Shown here: positions 1 through 9,502 of the stretch, piece by piece
Layout: every line of letters begins with the position of its first letter
Numbering within the stretch: the first letter of the stretch is position 1
Assembly: GCA_020073145.1 (NCBI GenBank)
Contig: JAIQFS010000024.1
Span: forward strand, 33,403-97,402
Length of the DNA stretch: 64,000 nucleotides
From: Terriglobia bacterium
GTDB taxonomy: Bacteria; Acidobacteriota; Terriglobia; Bryobacterales; Bryobacteraceae
Direction: 5' to 3'
The notes under the pieces: generated by a model
Database searches by the model: none
What the model was told of the DNA's origin: nothing
What the model saw: the letters and a program-made list of their open reading frames with translations, nothing else
Program-made: the position numbers and the translations under genes

Positions 1-318
1 GCGCTGATTCTGCGTCCTCACAAGAACGTCACCACGTCGAGCGAGTTCCACGCGCTGGCGCTGAGCAATCCGAATGACTTGTGGTATTCGGGCGGCGGCG
101 CGTTTCAGCCCTGGACTTTCGGCTATACGGGCCGCGCGGCCGGCGGCGCGAAGTCGCTGGCCAACCTCTGGGACACCTCCGTGGAATGGCGTATGAGCCG
201 AAGCATCACGGCGACGGGATACTTCGGCTACGCGAGCGGCCGCGCGGTGATGACAGCCATTTATCCGAAGGGCAAGAACGGATCCCTCGGGTATCTGGAA
301 ATGGCATACAAATTCTAG
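1..318 (+). CDS. Alginate-export-type outer-membrane porin, C-terminal part
   Basis: The gene enters from the left edge in frame 1 and ends at TAG 316-318, so only the last 105 residues are visible. The segment has alternating aromatic and small residues (GYTGRAAGG, EWRMSRSITATGYFGYASG) and ends in GYLEMAYKF, with a terminal Phe as in outer-membrane beta-barrels. It resembles the end of the alginate-export domain family common in Acidobacteriota. The substrate cannot be told from this part. The stop overlaps the stop of the convergent membrane-protein gene on the other strand. Confidence 0.7.
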   Translation, partial: ALILRPHKNVTTSSEFHALALSNPNDLWYSGGGAFQPWTFGYTGRAAGGAKSLANLWDTSVEWRMSRSITATGYFGYASGRAVMTAIYPKGKNGSLGYLEMAYKF

Positions 319-992
319 CGCCCCGCAGCGGCGGCGCTCGTTTTCGGCCCGGAGTCGGGCGGCAAGTTGGCGGCAGTGGGCAACGCATCCTTCCGCGCCA
401 CTTTCTGGGTGGTGCGGAACAAGGTTTCGAAGACTTCCTGCAACTTGTCGGTGGCCTGTTTGGAAAACAAACCTGTCAGCGCCGTAACGGCCGCCACGCC
501 ATACACGCTGATGGCGCCGGTTGTATTGGCTCCGCCGGCGCTCAACAGGCCGCCGCGCAGAGCGAGATAAACGACCTCGGCCAGAGCCATTCCGATGAAG
601 GGCCGCAACAGATACCACCAGCCCCAGTTGGTCGTCAGCCCCTCATTCCCCGCGTAGTCGGCGAACGAGGTGGCCAGGTGGACATAGGCACCGAGTGCTC
701 CCGCAAGGGCGGCCACGAGCATCAGCCGTATTTCGGCGGCCATGGTGACACTGCCCCAGAAGAAATTGGTGGTTTCCTCGGCACCGGTTGTGCTCAACGG
801 CCAGGTCTTCACGAGCAAGTACAGGATCACCGCGAACATCGCGACCACATAAGCCCCCAGCGCGTACTGCAACGGCTTGGGCATGGGGCTGCCGGGCCGG
901 AGCGGACCGGGCCCCAGGTTCAAGGCAGGCTGGTTGGTTCGAATCGACGATCCGGGTTCGGAATCCCCGACTTTGTTTAGGATTTCCGCCAT
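315..992 (-). CDS. Hypothetical multi-pass membrane protein
   Basis: This 225-residue protein begins at ATG 992 behind a GGGAGG ribosome-binding site about 5 bases upstream. The first 40 residues are polar and proline-rich. Four hydrophobic segments follow, at roughly residues 42-62, 86-108, 122-145 and 160-175. The C-terminal tail (KQATDKLQEVFETLFRTT) looks like an amphipathic cytoplasmic helix. I do not recognise the family. Its stop overlaps that of the porin gene. Confidence 0.75.
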   Translation of the reverse strand: MAEILNKVGDSEPGSSIRTNQPALNLGPGPLRPGSPMPKPLQYALGAYVVAMFAVILYLLVKTWPLSTTGAEETTNFFWGSVTMAAEIRLMLVAALAGALGAYVHLATSFADYAGNEGLTTNWGWWYLLRPFIGMALAEVVYLALRGGLLSAGGANTTGAISVYGVAAVTALTGLFSKQATDKLQEVFETLFRTTQKVARKDALPTAANLPPDSGPKTSAAAAGR

Positions 993-1144
993 TTTGGCCT
1001 CCCCTATCCGCTCCCAAGGCGGGGAACGGGCTTACAAAGGCTTTCCGGACGGTAATCCTATCATGCGGCGCAAAAGAAAAGCAGTAACAAAAGGGACACC
1101 TTTAGAATGAATCATCAAGCAACTGGGACGGGAGCCCAAACCGG
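993..1144. other. Intergenic gap
   Basis: About 150 bases between two minus-strand genes. It contains a short interrupted palindrome, AAAGGGACACCTTT, near 1089-1102. I see no convincing promoter, RNA gene or terminator. Confidence 0.3.
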
Positions 1145-2080
1145 TCAGAGGACGGGCGTCCGCTTGCCGGTGTTGCGGATCGAGACCGGCCCGTTTTGGG
1201 TCGAAAGGCGGACTATATCGGTGGCGCCGTTGAGTTGCATCGAACGCGGGAAAAAGCGATTGCCTTCGGTTCGAGCGGCCTGGCAGGCATCCGCCGCACA
1301 ATTGATGGGTGCGTGGCCGGAGGTCTCGACGCGAACGCCCGAACGAAACCCGCCCGGCAGAGTCACGCTCAATGGTCCGTTGTTTGTGCGAACTTGCAGT
1401 TGAGAACCGCTCCAGGCCGCATCGCCGAGATGGAGAGAGATCGGGCCATTGGAAGCCAGAAGGCGTACGGCGCCGCTGCCGCCGGTCATGGAAATCGGCC
1501 CGTTGACGGTCTCGGCGTCAACGGTTCCGGCACAGCGTTCCAGCGCCAGAGGCCCGTTGGTGGCGCGAATAGTCAGCGTACCGGTCACGTTCGTGGCTTC
1601 GACCGGCGCGTTGCCGCTGTCCAGCTTCACGGAGGCATCGTTCGGGGCGTGAACGAAGAAGACCATGCGCCAGCCGGAATCGCGATCCGAGGGGCCGGAC
1701 GCGGTGAATTGGCTGCCGTTGCGGTTCACGGCCACAGAGCGGAGGGCGGTGTCGGCCGCGGAGCGCGTATCGGCGACGGCGAATTTGCAGGCCTCCACGG
1801 AGTAGTCCGGACGGTCCCACCCGCGCACGTAGAGCACTGCGTGGTCCGAAGCGTTGATTTCGAGCGGGGAGGCCGCGCTCTTGGAGAGGGTGAAGGTTTA
1901 GGTGGCCTGGGCCAGTTCGCGCGAGGTGCGAGCCTGCAGATCGGAGCAACGCTCCGCGCCCCGCCCGCCATCCAGGCTGAAATCCCAGTTTCGCCCCCAA
2001 GACCGCGCCTGGGCCGGGTGCGGCCAACACGCCAGCAAGGCCGCCACAACCGCCATCGAAAGAACTATCTGCCGGGTCAT
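1145..2080 (-). pseudogene. DUF4097-like secreted protein interrupted by an in-frame stop
   Basis: The frame starts at ATG 2080 with a clear signal peptide (MTRQIVLSMAVVAALLACW, then AQA) and runs in one frame to TGA at 1145-1147. A single TAA at 1898-1900 interrupts it after ...SRELAQAT. The protein resumes at once in the same frame with TFTLSKSAASPLEI and VLYVRGWDRPDYSVEACK. The C-terminal part is a repetitive beta-structure with NGPI/NGPL repeats, as in DUF4097 (putative adhesin) proteins. A CAA-to-TAA transition would explain the break: LAQATQTFTLSKS is the continuation expected for the family. Either the gene is dead, the stop is read through, or this is a base-call error. Confidence 0.75.
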
Positions 2081-2153
2081 GCCTAGTAGACGGGCCCATG
2101 GGAAAACGGTTAGGCGCGCCTGGGACGGCCCCGGTTAATGATATTCTGGACGT

Positions 2154-3851
2154 TTGACTTCCCGGTTGATTTCCCGTCTGGCGCTGCTGTTCTCAGCGGC
2201 GGCAATTGTCCCGGCGCAGCAATCGCCCTCCCTGCTGGACGTGATGTCGCAGGAACTGAACCGCAATTTCACGGTACTCAAGCAGAAGGCCGACCCGGCG
2301 CCCTACTTTCTGAGCTATGAGGTGACGGAGCAGGACTTCCGCTCGGTGGAGGGAACGCTCGGCACCATCACCAACGCGGATGCCGGCAAGAATCGGGCGC
2401 TGGATGTGTCGGTGCGGGTGGGCACGCCCAAGCTCGACAACTATCACCAGGTACGCGGCGACCGCGGGCAGTTTACGTCGGGCGCGCTGCTCTCGGTGGA
2501 GGACAATGCCAACGCCATCAAGCGGCGGCTGTGGCAGGAAACCGACCGCGCATACCGCGGCGCGGCCGAGCGGCTCATCCGGATCAAGACCAACACCCAG
2601 GTGAATGTAGCGGCAGAGGACACGTCCGACGATTTTTCGGGGGACGCGCCCGTCACGGCCCAAGAGGCGCTGCCGCAGCTTCGCTTCGATGAAGCCGCAT
2701 GGACGGAGCGCATCCGTAAGCTCTCCTCGCATTTTCAGAATTACCCGGCGGTGCTCACCTCCCATGTCTCGGTGAGCGCCCAGACCGACAACCGTTATTT
2801 CGTCAACACCGAAGGCACCCGGGTGGACCACGGGCGAGGGTTTGCGCGGATCATCATTTCGGCGTCGGCCAAAGCGGACGACGGCACCGACCTCTCGACC
2901 AGCGAGACCTTCGAGGCAGTGGAGGCATCGGGCCTTCCCAAAGACGACGTGGTGCTGGCGGCCATCGACCGCGTGGCCCAGGATCTGTCGGGACTGCTGC
3001 ATGCGCCCGAAGCGGAGCCGTTTGTCGGTCCGGCGATTTTCTCGGGCCGCGCTTCCGGTGTCTTCTTTCATGAGATTTTCGGACACCGGGTGGAAGGCCA
3101 CCGGCAGAAGGATGTCACCGAAGGCCAGACCTTCACCAAGAGCATCGGGACCAAGGTGCTGCCGGATTTCCTCTCGGTGGTGTTCGATCCCACGCGCCGC
3201 AAGGTCGGCGGCATCGATTTGAACGGCTGGTACGATTACGACGATGAAGGCGTGAAGGCGCGGCCGGTGCTGGCGGTGGATAAGGGCGTGCTGAAGACCT
3301 TCTTGATGTCGCGTTCGCCGATTCAAGGGATCGACCAGTCGAATAGCCACGGGCGGCGGCAACCGGGCTACGAGGTGGTCTCGCGGCAATCCAATCTGAT
3401 CGTGCAATCGACCAACTCGGTGACCGAAGGGCGGCTCCGCCAGATGCTGATCGAGGAGGTCAAGAGGCAGAATAAGCCGTACGGTTTGTACTTTCGCGAC
3501 ATCACGGGAGGGTTCACCACCACCAGCCGCTCCGGTCTGCAGGCCTTCAAGGTGATTCCGGTGATCGTCTACCGGGTGTACGCGGACGGGCGGCCGGACC
3601 AACTGGTGCGCGGCGCGGACATCGTCGGCACGCCGCTGGCCAGCTTCTCCAAGATTCTGGCGACATCGGATAAGGCCGAAGTCTTCAATGGATACTGCGG
3701 CGCCGAATCGGGCAGCGTGCCGGTCTCGGCCGTGTCGCCGGCCATCCTGGTTTCGGAAATCGAAATCGAAAAGAAGGCCAAATCGCAGGACCGGCCGCCG
3801 TTGCTGCCCGCGCCCTTGCCCCCCGAGCCGAACAGGAGCAGCGCCCAGTGA
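2154..3851 (+). CDS. tldD: Exported TldD-like zinc metalloprotease
   Basis: A 565-residue TldD/PmbA-family protein. It carries HEIFGH at residues 306-311, matching the HExxxH zinc motif of active TldD, followed by RVEGH. The C-terminus keeps the TldD-type Cys-containing segment (GYCGAESGSVPVSAVSP). Unlike cytoplasmic TldD, it begins with a signal peptide (SRLALLFSAAAIVPAQQ), which predicts a periplasmic or secreted protease. The start is TTG 2154; a TGA at 2139-2141 in the same frame rules out an extension. The next gene starts inside its stop codon (GTGA), so the two are probably translationally coupled and may form a heterodimer, as TldD/TldE do. The substrate is unknown. Confidence 0.85.
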   Translation: MTSRLISRLALLFSAAAIVPAQQSPSLLDVMSQELNRNFTVLKQKADPAPYFLSYEVTEQDFRSVEGTLGTITNADAGKNRALDVSVRVGTPKLDNYHQVRGDRGQFTSGALLSVEDNANAIKRRLWQETDRAYRGAAERLIRIKTNTQVNVAAEDTSDDFSGDAPVTAQEALPQLRFDEAAWTERIRKLSSHFQNYPAVLTSHVSVSAQTDNRYFVNTEGTRVDHGRGFARIIISASAKADDGTDLSTSETFEAVEASGLPKDDVVLAAIDRVAQDLSGLLHAPEAEPFVGPAIFSGRASGVFFHEIFGHRVEGHRQKDVTEGQTFTKSIGTKVLPDFLSVVFDPTRRKVGGIDLNGWYDYDDEGVKARPVLAVDKGVLKTFLMSRSPIQGIDQSNSHGRRQPGYEVVSRQSNLIVQSTNSVTEGRLRQMLIEEVKRQNKPYGLYFRDITGGFTTTSRSGLQAFKVIPVIVYRVYADGRPDQLVRGADIVGTPLASFSKILATSDKAEVFNGYCGAESGSVPVSAVSPAILVSEIEIEKKAKSQDRPPLLPAPLPPEPNRSSAQ

Positions 3852-5602
3852 AGATCTGGATTGTAGCGGCTGCCGCGGCGCTCGCCGCCGGGATTGTGAT
3901 GAGCGCACAGGCGCCGGCCTCCGACCCCGTCCTGCAGGCTCTGCATGACGAGATGGAGCGGTCGCGCAAGTTGATGGTGTCGAATCTGGAGAGCCCCTAC
4001 TTCGTGGAGTATCTGATTGACGACGCGGATACGTTCGATGTGGGCGCCACGCTGGGCGGAGTCGTGTCGCAGCGCCGCGACCAATTCCGCAATCTCACGG
4101 TCCACATCCGCGTGGGTGACTACAAATTCGACAACAGCAACTACGTGGGCAGCACGTTCCCCTTCGGCACGCGTTACGATCTGGGACAATTCCCGCTCGA
4201 CAACAACTACATGGTGCTGCGGCGGTATCTGTGGCTGGCCACCGATTCGGCGTACAAGTCGGCGGTGGAGGCCATTTCGCGCAAGCGGGCCGCGCAGCGG
4301 AACCTCTCGCTCAGCGATCAGCTCAACGATTTCGCGCACGCCCAGCCGGTGCACGTAATCCGGCCGTTCCGCAAACTCAATATCGACGAGAAGGCCTGGA
4401 CGGACCGGGTGCGAGCGCTTTCGGCAATTTTCGCGCAGTATCCGGAGCTGAGAACCTCGAGCGTGGAATTGAGCGCGGGTGAAGGCGGCTATTACCTGGT
4501 GAATTCGGAAGGCTCGGAAGTGAAGGTCCCCGATGGGCTGACCTACGTGCGCGTGCGGGCCACGGCCCAAGCGCAGGACGGCATGACGGTGCACGACGCG
4601 GCCGTGTTCCAGGCGATTGAACCCGCGGGAATGCCGGGCGACGCCGAAATGCGGCGGACGATGCAGAGCCTGGCCCAGAACGTGGTAGCTCTTTCCCACG
4701 CGCCAACCACCGAGGACTATAGCGGCCCGGTCTTGTTCGAGGGCGTGGCGGGCGCGCAACTCTTGGCTGAGGTTTTGGGGAAGAATCTGGACCTGCCGCG
4801 CCGGCCCGTGATGGAGCCCGGACGCAATGCATCGTTCACCGGGAGTGAGCTCGAAGGCCGGATCGGCGCGCGCGTCCTGCCCGACAGCTTCGACGTGGTG
4901 GACGACCCCACCCAGAAGGACTGGCACGGACGGCCGCTGTTCGGTTCCTACGAGGTGGACCGCGAAGGAGTGGAGCCCAAGCCCCTGCATCTGGTGGAGA
5001 AGGGAATGTTGAAGGGCTACCTTCTGACGCGGCAGCCTGTGCGGGGGTTTGAAGGATCGAACGGACGCGCGCGGATGCCCGGCAGCTACGGCGCCAGCGC
5101 CGCCAGCATGAGCAATCTGTTCGTCACCTCCTCGGAAACCGCGCCGGTTGCGGAGTTGAAGAAGAAGCTGCTGGAGATGATCGGGGCGCGCGGGAAGCCG
5201 TACGGCATCATCGTTCGCAAAATGGATTTCCCGTCGTCGGCGTCGGTGCAGGAAGTCCGCAGCCTGCTGAGCGGCTCTCAGTCCGGCGGGTCGCGGCCGG
5301 TGAGCCTGCCGATTCTGGTGTACCGGGTCTATCCGGACGGACATGAGGAGATGGTGCGCGGCCTGCGGTTCCGCGGTTTGAACGCGCGGTCGCTGCGTGA
5401 CATCGTGGCCGCTGGTGACGATTCCGCGGCCTTCGATTTTCTGGATAATCAGGCGCCGTTCGCCCTGATGGGCGGCGCCAACTATGCCGCCAATGCCACG
5501 CTGGTGGCGCCTTCGCTGCTGATCGACGACCTGGAGATGCACCCGCTGGAAGACGAACTTCCAAAGTTACCCGTGGTGCCGCCTCCGGATCTGTCCCAGT
5601 AG
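3848..5602 (+). CDS. Exported PmbA/TldE-like partner without the zinc motif
   Basis: A 584-residue paralogue of the gene before it, starting at GTG 3848 inside that gene's stop. The signal peptide is MKIWIVAAAAALAAGIVMSAQ. It shares the family layout throughout: N-terminal SPYFVEYLI, central EDYSGPVLFEG, and C-terminal KPYGIIVRKMDF and ILVYRVYPDG. Where the protease has HEIFGHRVEGH it has LLAEVLGKNLDLP, with no His ligands. In characterised TldD/TldE pairs one subunit is likewise non-catalytic and completes the complex, so this is probably the structural partner. Confidence 0.82.
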   Translation: MKIWIVAAAAALAAGIVMSAQAPASDPVLQALHDEMERSRKLMVSNLESPYFVEYLIDDADTFDVGATLGGVVSQRRDQFRNLTVHIRVGDYKFDNSNYVGSTFPFGTRYDLGQFPLDNNYMVLRRYLWLATDSAYKSAVEAISRKRAAQRNLSLSDQLNDFAHAQPVHVIRPFRKLNIDEKAWTDRVRALSAIFAQYPELRTSSVELSAGEGGYYLVNSEGSEVKVPDGLTYVRVRATAQAQDGMTVHDAAVFQAIEPAGMPGDAEMRRTMQSLAQNVVALSHAPTTEDYSGPVLFEGVAGAQLLAEVLGKNLDLPRRPVMEPGRNASFTGSELEGRIGARVLPDSFDVVDDPTQKDWHGRPLFGSYEVDREGVEPKPLHLVEKGMLKGYLLTRQPVRGFEGSNGRARMPGSYGASAASMSNLFVTSSETAPVAELKKKLLEMIGARGKPYGIIVRKMDFPSSASVQEVRSLLSGSQSGGSRPVSLPILVYRVYPDGHEEMVRGLRFRGLNARSLRDIVAAGDDSAAFDFLDNQAPFALMGGANYAANATLVAPSLLIDDLEMHPLEDELPKLPVVPPPDLSQ

Positions 5603-5612
5603 GGAGACGGCC

Positions 5613-7916
5613 GTGGCACGCCTGCTCAGCCGGTACGTTTTCAAAGAGATTCTGGCCAGCGCCCTGTTGAGCACCCTGCTCGCAACAGCGGTCATCTTCC
5701 TGCAGCGCGTCGATCGCATCTTCGAGGTGCTGGTCACCAGCAACAGCTCCATCCGCACGGTGGCGACTTTGTTCGCCCTGGCAATGCCCCCGGTGCTGCC
5801 GCTGACGATTCCATTCGGCGTGCTGGTGGGGATCCTGATCGGCCTCGGCCGGATGTCGAGCGACGGCGAAATCATCGCGATGCGGGCCGGCGGAGTTTCC
5901 AGCCGGCGCGTGATCCCGCCGGTGCTGCTGTTCGCCGCGCTGGCGGCGGGCCTGGCCCTGTACGCTTCCATTCGCCTCGGGCCCCTCTCGATTCGGGAGA
6001 GCACGCGAATGCTCAACGATCTCATCGCGAACAGGCTCTCGGCCGAGATCGAGCCGCGCGTCTTCGAAGAGAACTTTCCCAATACGATTCTGTACGTGCG
6101 CGATGTGCGCCCTGGCGAGACGGTGGTGTGGCGTCCGGTCTTCATGGCCGACATTACGCCGCCCGAGCAGCGATCCAGCGGCATGCGCGAGAAAGCGGAA
6201 GGCCCGCTGATCACCGTGGCACGCGAAGCCATCGCGGTGTCCGATCCGGCGCGGAACCGCATTGAGCTCTCGCTGCGCGACGCTGCCACGTATGAGATGG
6301 GAAAGGACGGGGCAGCGCACGACCAATCCTTCGTTCGGGGGGAGCAGGCTCTGGAGGCGGCGCCCCCGGCGCAGGTGAAGCTGCTGCCTTTTCCCGAAAT
6401 GAACACGCGGCAGCTCTGGAATTACGCGGGGCCGGACTGGATCGAAGCGCGCGTGGAACTGCAGCGCCGGTTCGCGCTGCCGGTGGCCTGCCTCATGCTG
6501 GCCATGGTCGGCATCCCGCTGGGCGTGGCCACGCGCAAGGGCGGCAAGTCGGCGGGATATGTCACGGGAGTGTTCCTCGCCTTCTTCTGTTATTACCTGG
6601 CGTTGATCACGCTCATCGGGCTGGCCAAACAGCGGACGCTGCCGGTGCCAGTCGCGGTATGGCTACCCAACGTCACCTTTGGCCTTGCCGGGCTCCTCTT
6701 CCTGGCGCGCATGGAGAAGCCCGGAGACCGCGATTTGATGGGAAGCATTCAGGGCTTCTTCGGGGCCGGGCTCAAGAACCTGCGAGCTGGACGGCCGCAT
6801 TCCGTAGGGCGCCGCATGGGGCTGATGCCGCAGGTAGTCGACACGTACATCCTGTCCAGTTTTCTTTTCTATTTGTGGCTGACGCTCAGCAGTTTCGTGT
6901 CGATGACTCTGATCTACAACTTCTTCGAGCTGATGGGCGACATGATTCGCAACCACATTCCGCTCATCAAGATGTTCACCTACCTGTTCTTTCTCACGCC
7001 GGCTTTGGTTTACCGCATCCTGCCAATCAGCGTGCTGGTGGCCATTCTGGTGGCCTTCGGAGTGCTGACCAAGCAGAACGAGATCACGGCGTTCAAAGCC
7101 TGCGGCGTGAGCCTGCACCGGCTGGCGCTGCCGGTCTTCGTCGCCAGCATCCTGTTCAGCGGCGCCTTGTTCGCGTTCGATTTCTACTATGTCCCCGGCG
7201 CCAACCGCAAGCAGGACGCGCTGCGCGACGAGATCAAGGGCCGAGCCACCCAAACCTATCTGAACCCCGACCGTAAATGGATTTGGGGCGCGGGCTCGCG
7301 GATCTTCTATTACAAGTATCTCGATCCTTCGGATAAAACCATGGCCGGCGCGTATGTGTTCGAGCTGGAGCCGAACACGTTTCGGCTGACCAGAGAGATC
7401 TCGGCCGCGCGCGCGCATTGGAGCGACTCGCTGAAGACCTGGGTCTTCGAGAACGGCTGGACCAGCGATTTCCGCGGCACCGAGCGCGTGTCATACCGCA
7501 CCTATCCGGTGGCGACGTTTCCCGAGTTGACCGAGGCCCCCGACTATTTTCTGAAAGAAGCCCTGCAGGACAAGCAGATGAATTTCCGGCAGCTCGCCAG
7601 CTACATCGGCGATCTGCAGCAGAGCGGTTTCGATACGGTCCAGCTCCAGGTGCAGCTCTATCGCAAGTTTTCCGTTCCGCTGTTTGCGCTGATCATGGCC
7701 CTGATCGCGGTTCCGTTCGGCTTTTTGGTGGGCCAGCGGGGCGCCATGACGGGCATCGGCGTCAGCATCGCGATCGCGCTTTCGTACTGGGGCATCGATA
7801 TCCTGTTTCAGAAGATCGGGGACGTGAGCCAGCTCCCTCCGGCCATGGCGGCCTGGTCGCCGGACGCGGTGTTCTCGCTGGCGGGCCTGTACCTGTTGAT
7901 GCGGCTGCGGAGCTAG
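5613..7916 (+). CDS. lptFG: LptF-LptG fusion, LPS export permease
   Basis: A 767-residue inner-membrane protein made of two tandem YjgP/YjgQ permease units: about residues 1-370 (starting MARLLSRYVFKEILAS) and about 405-767 (starting MGLMPQVVDTYILSSF). Each unit has two N-terminal membrane helices, a periplasmic jellyroll region and membrane helices at its end (for example RFALPVACLMLAMVGIPLG). LptF and LptG normally are separate proteins that form the membrane part of the LptB2FG transporter moving lipopolysaccharide to the cell surface. The GTG start at 5613 follows an AGGGAG site ten bases after the preceding gene. The stop overlaps murJ's stop. Confidence 0.9.
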   Translation: MARLLSRYVFKEILASALLSTLLATAVIFLQRVDRIFEVLVTSNSSIRTVATLFALAMPPVLPLTIPFGVLVGILIGLGRMSSDGEIIAMRAGGVSSRRVIPPVLLFAALAAGLALYASIRLGPLSIRESTRMLNDLIANRLSAEIEPRVFEENFPNTILYVRDVRPGETVVWRPVFMADITPPEQRSSGMREKAEGPLITVAREAIAVSDPARNRIELSLRDAATYEMGKDGAAHDQSFVRGEQALEAAPPAQVKLLPFPEMNTRQLWNYAGPDWIEARVELQRRFALPVACLMLAMVGIPLGVATRKGGKSAGYVTGVFLAFFCYYLALITLIGLAKQRTLPVPVAVWLPNVTFGLAGLLFLARMEKPGDRDLMGSIQGFFGAGLKNLRAGRPHSVGRRMGLMPQVVDTYILSSFLFYLWLTLSSFVSMTLIYNFFELMGDMIRNHIPLIKMFTYLFFLTPALVYRILPISVLVAILVAFGVLTKQNEITAFKACGVSLHRLALPVFVASILFSGALFAFDFYYVPGANRKQDALRDEIKGRATQTYLNPDRKWIWGAGSRIFYYKYLDPSDKTMAGAYVFELEPNTFRLTREISAARAHWSDSLKTWVFENGWTSDFRGTERVSYRTYPVATFPELTEAPDYFLKEALQDKQMNFRQLASYIGDLQQSGFDTVQLQVQLYRKFSVPLFALIMALIAVPFGFLVGQRGAMTGIGVSIAIALSYWGIDILFQKIGDVSQLPPAMAAWSPDAVFSLAGLYLLMRLRS

Positions 7917-9502
7917 CGCACGATGCGGCGGAAACGGCGCAACGCGTCGGCGCATTCTTCCACGCGCAGCAGGTAGGCCACCGCGAAATAGATCAGCCCA
8001 TACGGCGCCAGAATGGCCCCCGCCGCCAGGATCGGGTGCAGGTTGCCGATCGTCAGCTTTACGCCCCACGCGGCCGCGGCGCCTATGCCGGCAGATAGCC
8101 AGAGTTTCGCGGTCAACGCGGCGGGGAGGCCGGTGCGGCCGAGGCGCGCATTCAGAGTGCGGCGGAGGAGCGCGAATTCCACCCAACCCGAGACGCCGGC
8201 CGACGCGGTGAGGCCGGCCACGCCCCAGCGCGGCTCGATGCCGAGCCACACGGGAAGAGGCAGGGCGCACAGGTATCCCAGTCCGGTGGTCAGAGTTACC
8301 CGAACGATGGCGTAGCGCAGCGGAGTGCGCGTGTCGCGCAAGGCGTAATAGGTGGACGAATACAGGCGGCCCAGCGTGGAGGCCAGCAAACCGACGGCCG
8401 AGCCCGCCAGGATACCCCAGACGTAGAGAGAGTCCCCGCGCGTGAAGGCGCCGGTCTGAAACAGAGCGCCGGTGATCACGCCGCCCAGCGCCAGAAACGC
8501 CATGGCCGAAGGAACAATGAAGAAGGCGATCTGGCGCAGGCCGCGGTTCAAGCGGTTGCGCAAATACTCGGCTACCTCGGCGGTGTCTCCCAAGGCGCTG
8601 GACATGGCCGGCAACTCCGCGGCCGATACCGACATTCCAAAGAGGCTGACCGGCAGCGTGTACAGCAGCTGTGCATTGGTCAGCCCGGTGATTGCCCCGG
8701 TGGGCAGCCAGCCGGCCAGCCAGATATCCACGTACGCGCTGATCTGCACGACGCCGCGGCTGAAAAAAACCGGAATGAAGTTCCGCACTACCTCACGGAC
8801 GTGAGCCGAATCCGGATCCCAGCGCACCCGCAACTGGCGCACAAGATTTCGCACGGCCGGCAATTGCACGGCGAATTGGAGCGCGCTGCCGGCCACCGAG
8901 GCCCAGGCGAACACCACGGCCAGCGACGACAGGTCCGTCACCCGGCGTCCGAATCCCACCAGGGAGCCAATCATGACCAGGTTCCAGGCCACGGGCGCGG
9001 TGTAGGAGAGGAAGAACCGGCGGTGGCTGTTGAGGATTCCCAGGCACCACGCCGACATCACCAGCAACCCCGCGCCCGGGAAGAGGATGCGCACCAGCCG
9101 GATGGTGAGTTCGCGCTTCGCCCCATGCAATCCACCGACAATCAGGTCGATGATGTAGGGGGTGGCGAGCACGCCGGCCAGCACGATCGCCGAGACAGTC
9201 AGCGCCAGCACGGCCGCCACGGCGCCGGCCACGCGCCCGGCCTCTTCCTCGTCTTTTTCCGCGAGCAGGCGCGAGTACACCGGGATGAACGACGCCGATA
9301 ACACGCCTTCGCCGAACAGAGTCTGGAGGAAGTTGGGGATGCGGAACGCCGCATTGAAGGCGTCGGCGGGGTCGGAACGCAAGCCAAAGTAATACGAGAA
9401 GACGCGCGTGCGAACCAGACCGACCAGACGCGTTAGCAGGATTCCGGAAGCTACCAGGAGGGCGTGCTTCCCGGTGTGCTCGCGCTGCTCGGACTTAGCC
9501 AC
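7913..9502 (-). CDS. murJ: MurJ lipid II flippase
   Basis: A 529-residue MATE-like membrane protein with about 13-14 predicted helices. The N-terminal family signature FRIPNFLQTLFGEGVLSASF and NSHRRFFLSYTAPVAWN mark it as MurJ/MviN, which moves lipid II across the inner membrane for peptidoglycan synthesis. The open frame extends upstream, but a GTG at 9502-9500 overlaps the preceding TAG by one base and leads into AKSEQREHTGKHALLVASG, so this is the best start. Cotranscription with the dehydrogenase upstream is likely. Confidence 0.9.
   Translation of the reverse strand: MAKSEQREHTGKHALLVASGILLTRLVGLVRTRVFSYYFGLRSDPADAFNAAFRIPNFLQTLFGEGVLSASFIPVYSRLLAEKDEEEAGRVAGAVAAVLALTVSAIVLAGVLATPYIIDLIVGGLHGAKRELTIRLVRILFPGAGLLVMSAWCLGILNSHRRFFLSYTAPVAWNLVMIGSLVGFGRRVTDLSSLAVVFAWASVAGSALQFAVQLPAVRNLVRQLRVRWDPDSAHVREVVRNFIPVFFSRGVVQISAYVDIWLAGWLPTGAITGLTNAQLLYTLPVSLFGMSVSAAELPAMSSALGDTAEVAEYLRNRLNRGLRQIAFFIVPSAMAFLALGGVITGALFQTGAFTRGDSLYVWGILAGSAVGLLASTLGRLYSSTYYALRDTRTPLRYAIVRVTLTTGLGYLCALPLPVWLGIEPRWGVAGLTASAGVSGWVEFALLRRTLNARLGRTGLPAALTAKLWLSAGIGAAAAWGVKLTIGNLHPILAAGAILAPYGLIYFAVAYLLRVEECADALRRFRRIVR

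Noticed and set aside
935..946. GGTTCGAATCG resembling the T-loop of a tRNA
   Set aside because: No acceptor stem, anticodon arm or D-loop can be formed around it, and it lies within the membrane-protein gene on the minus strand.
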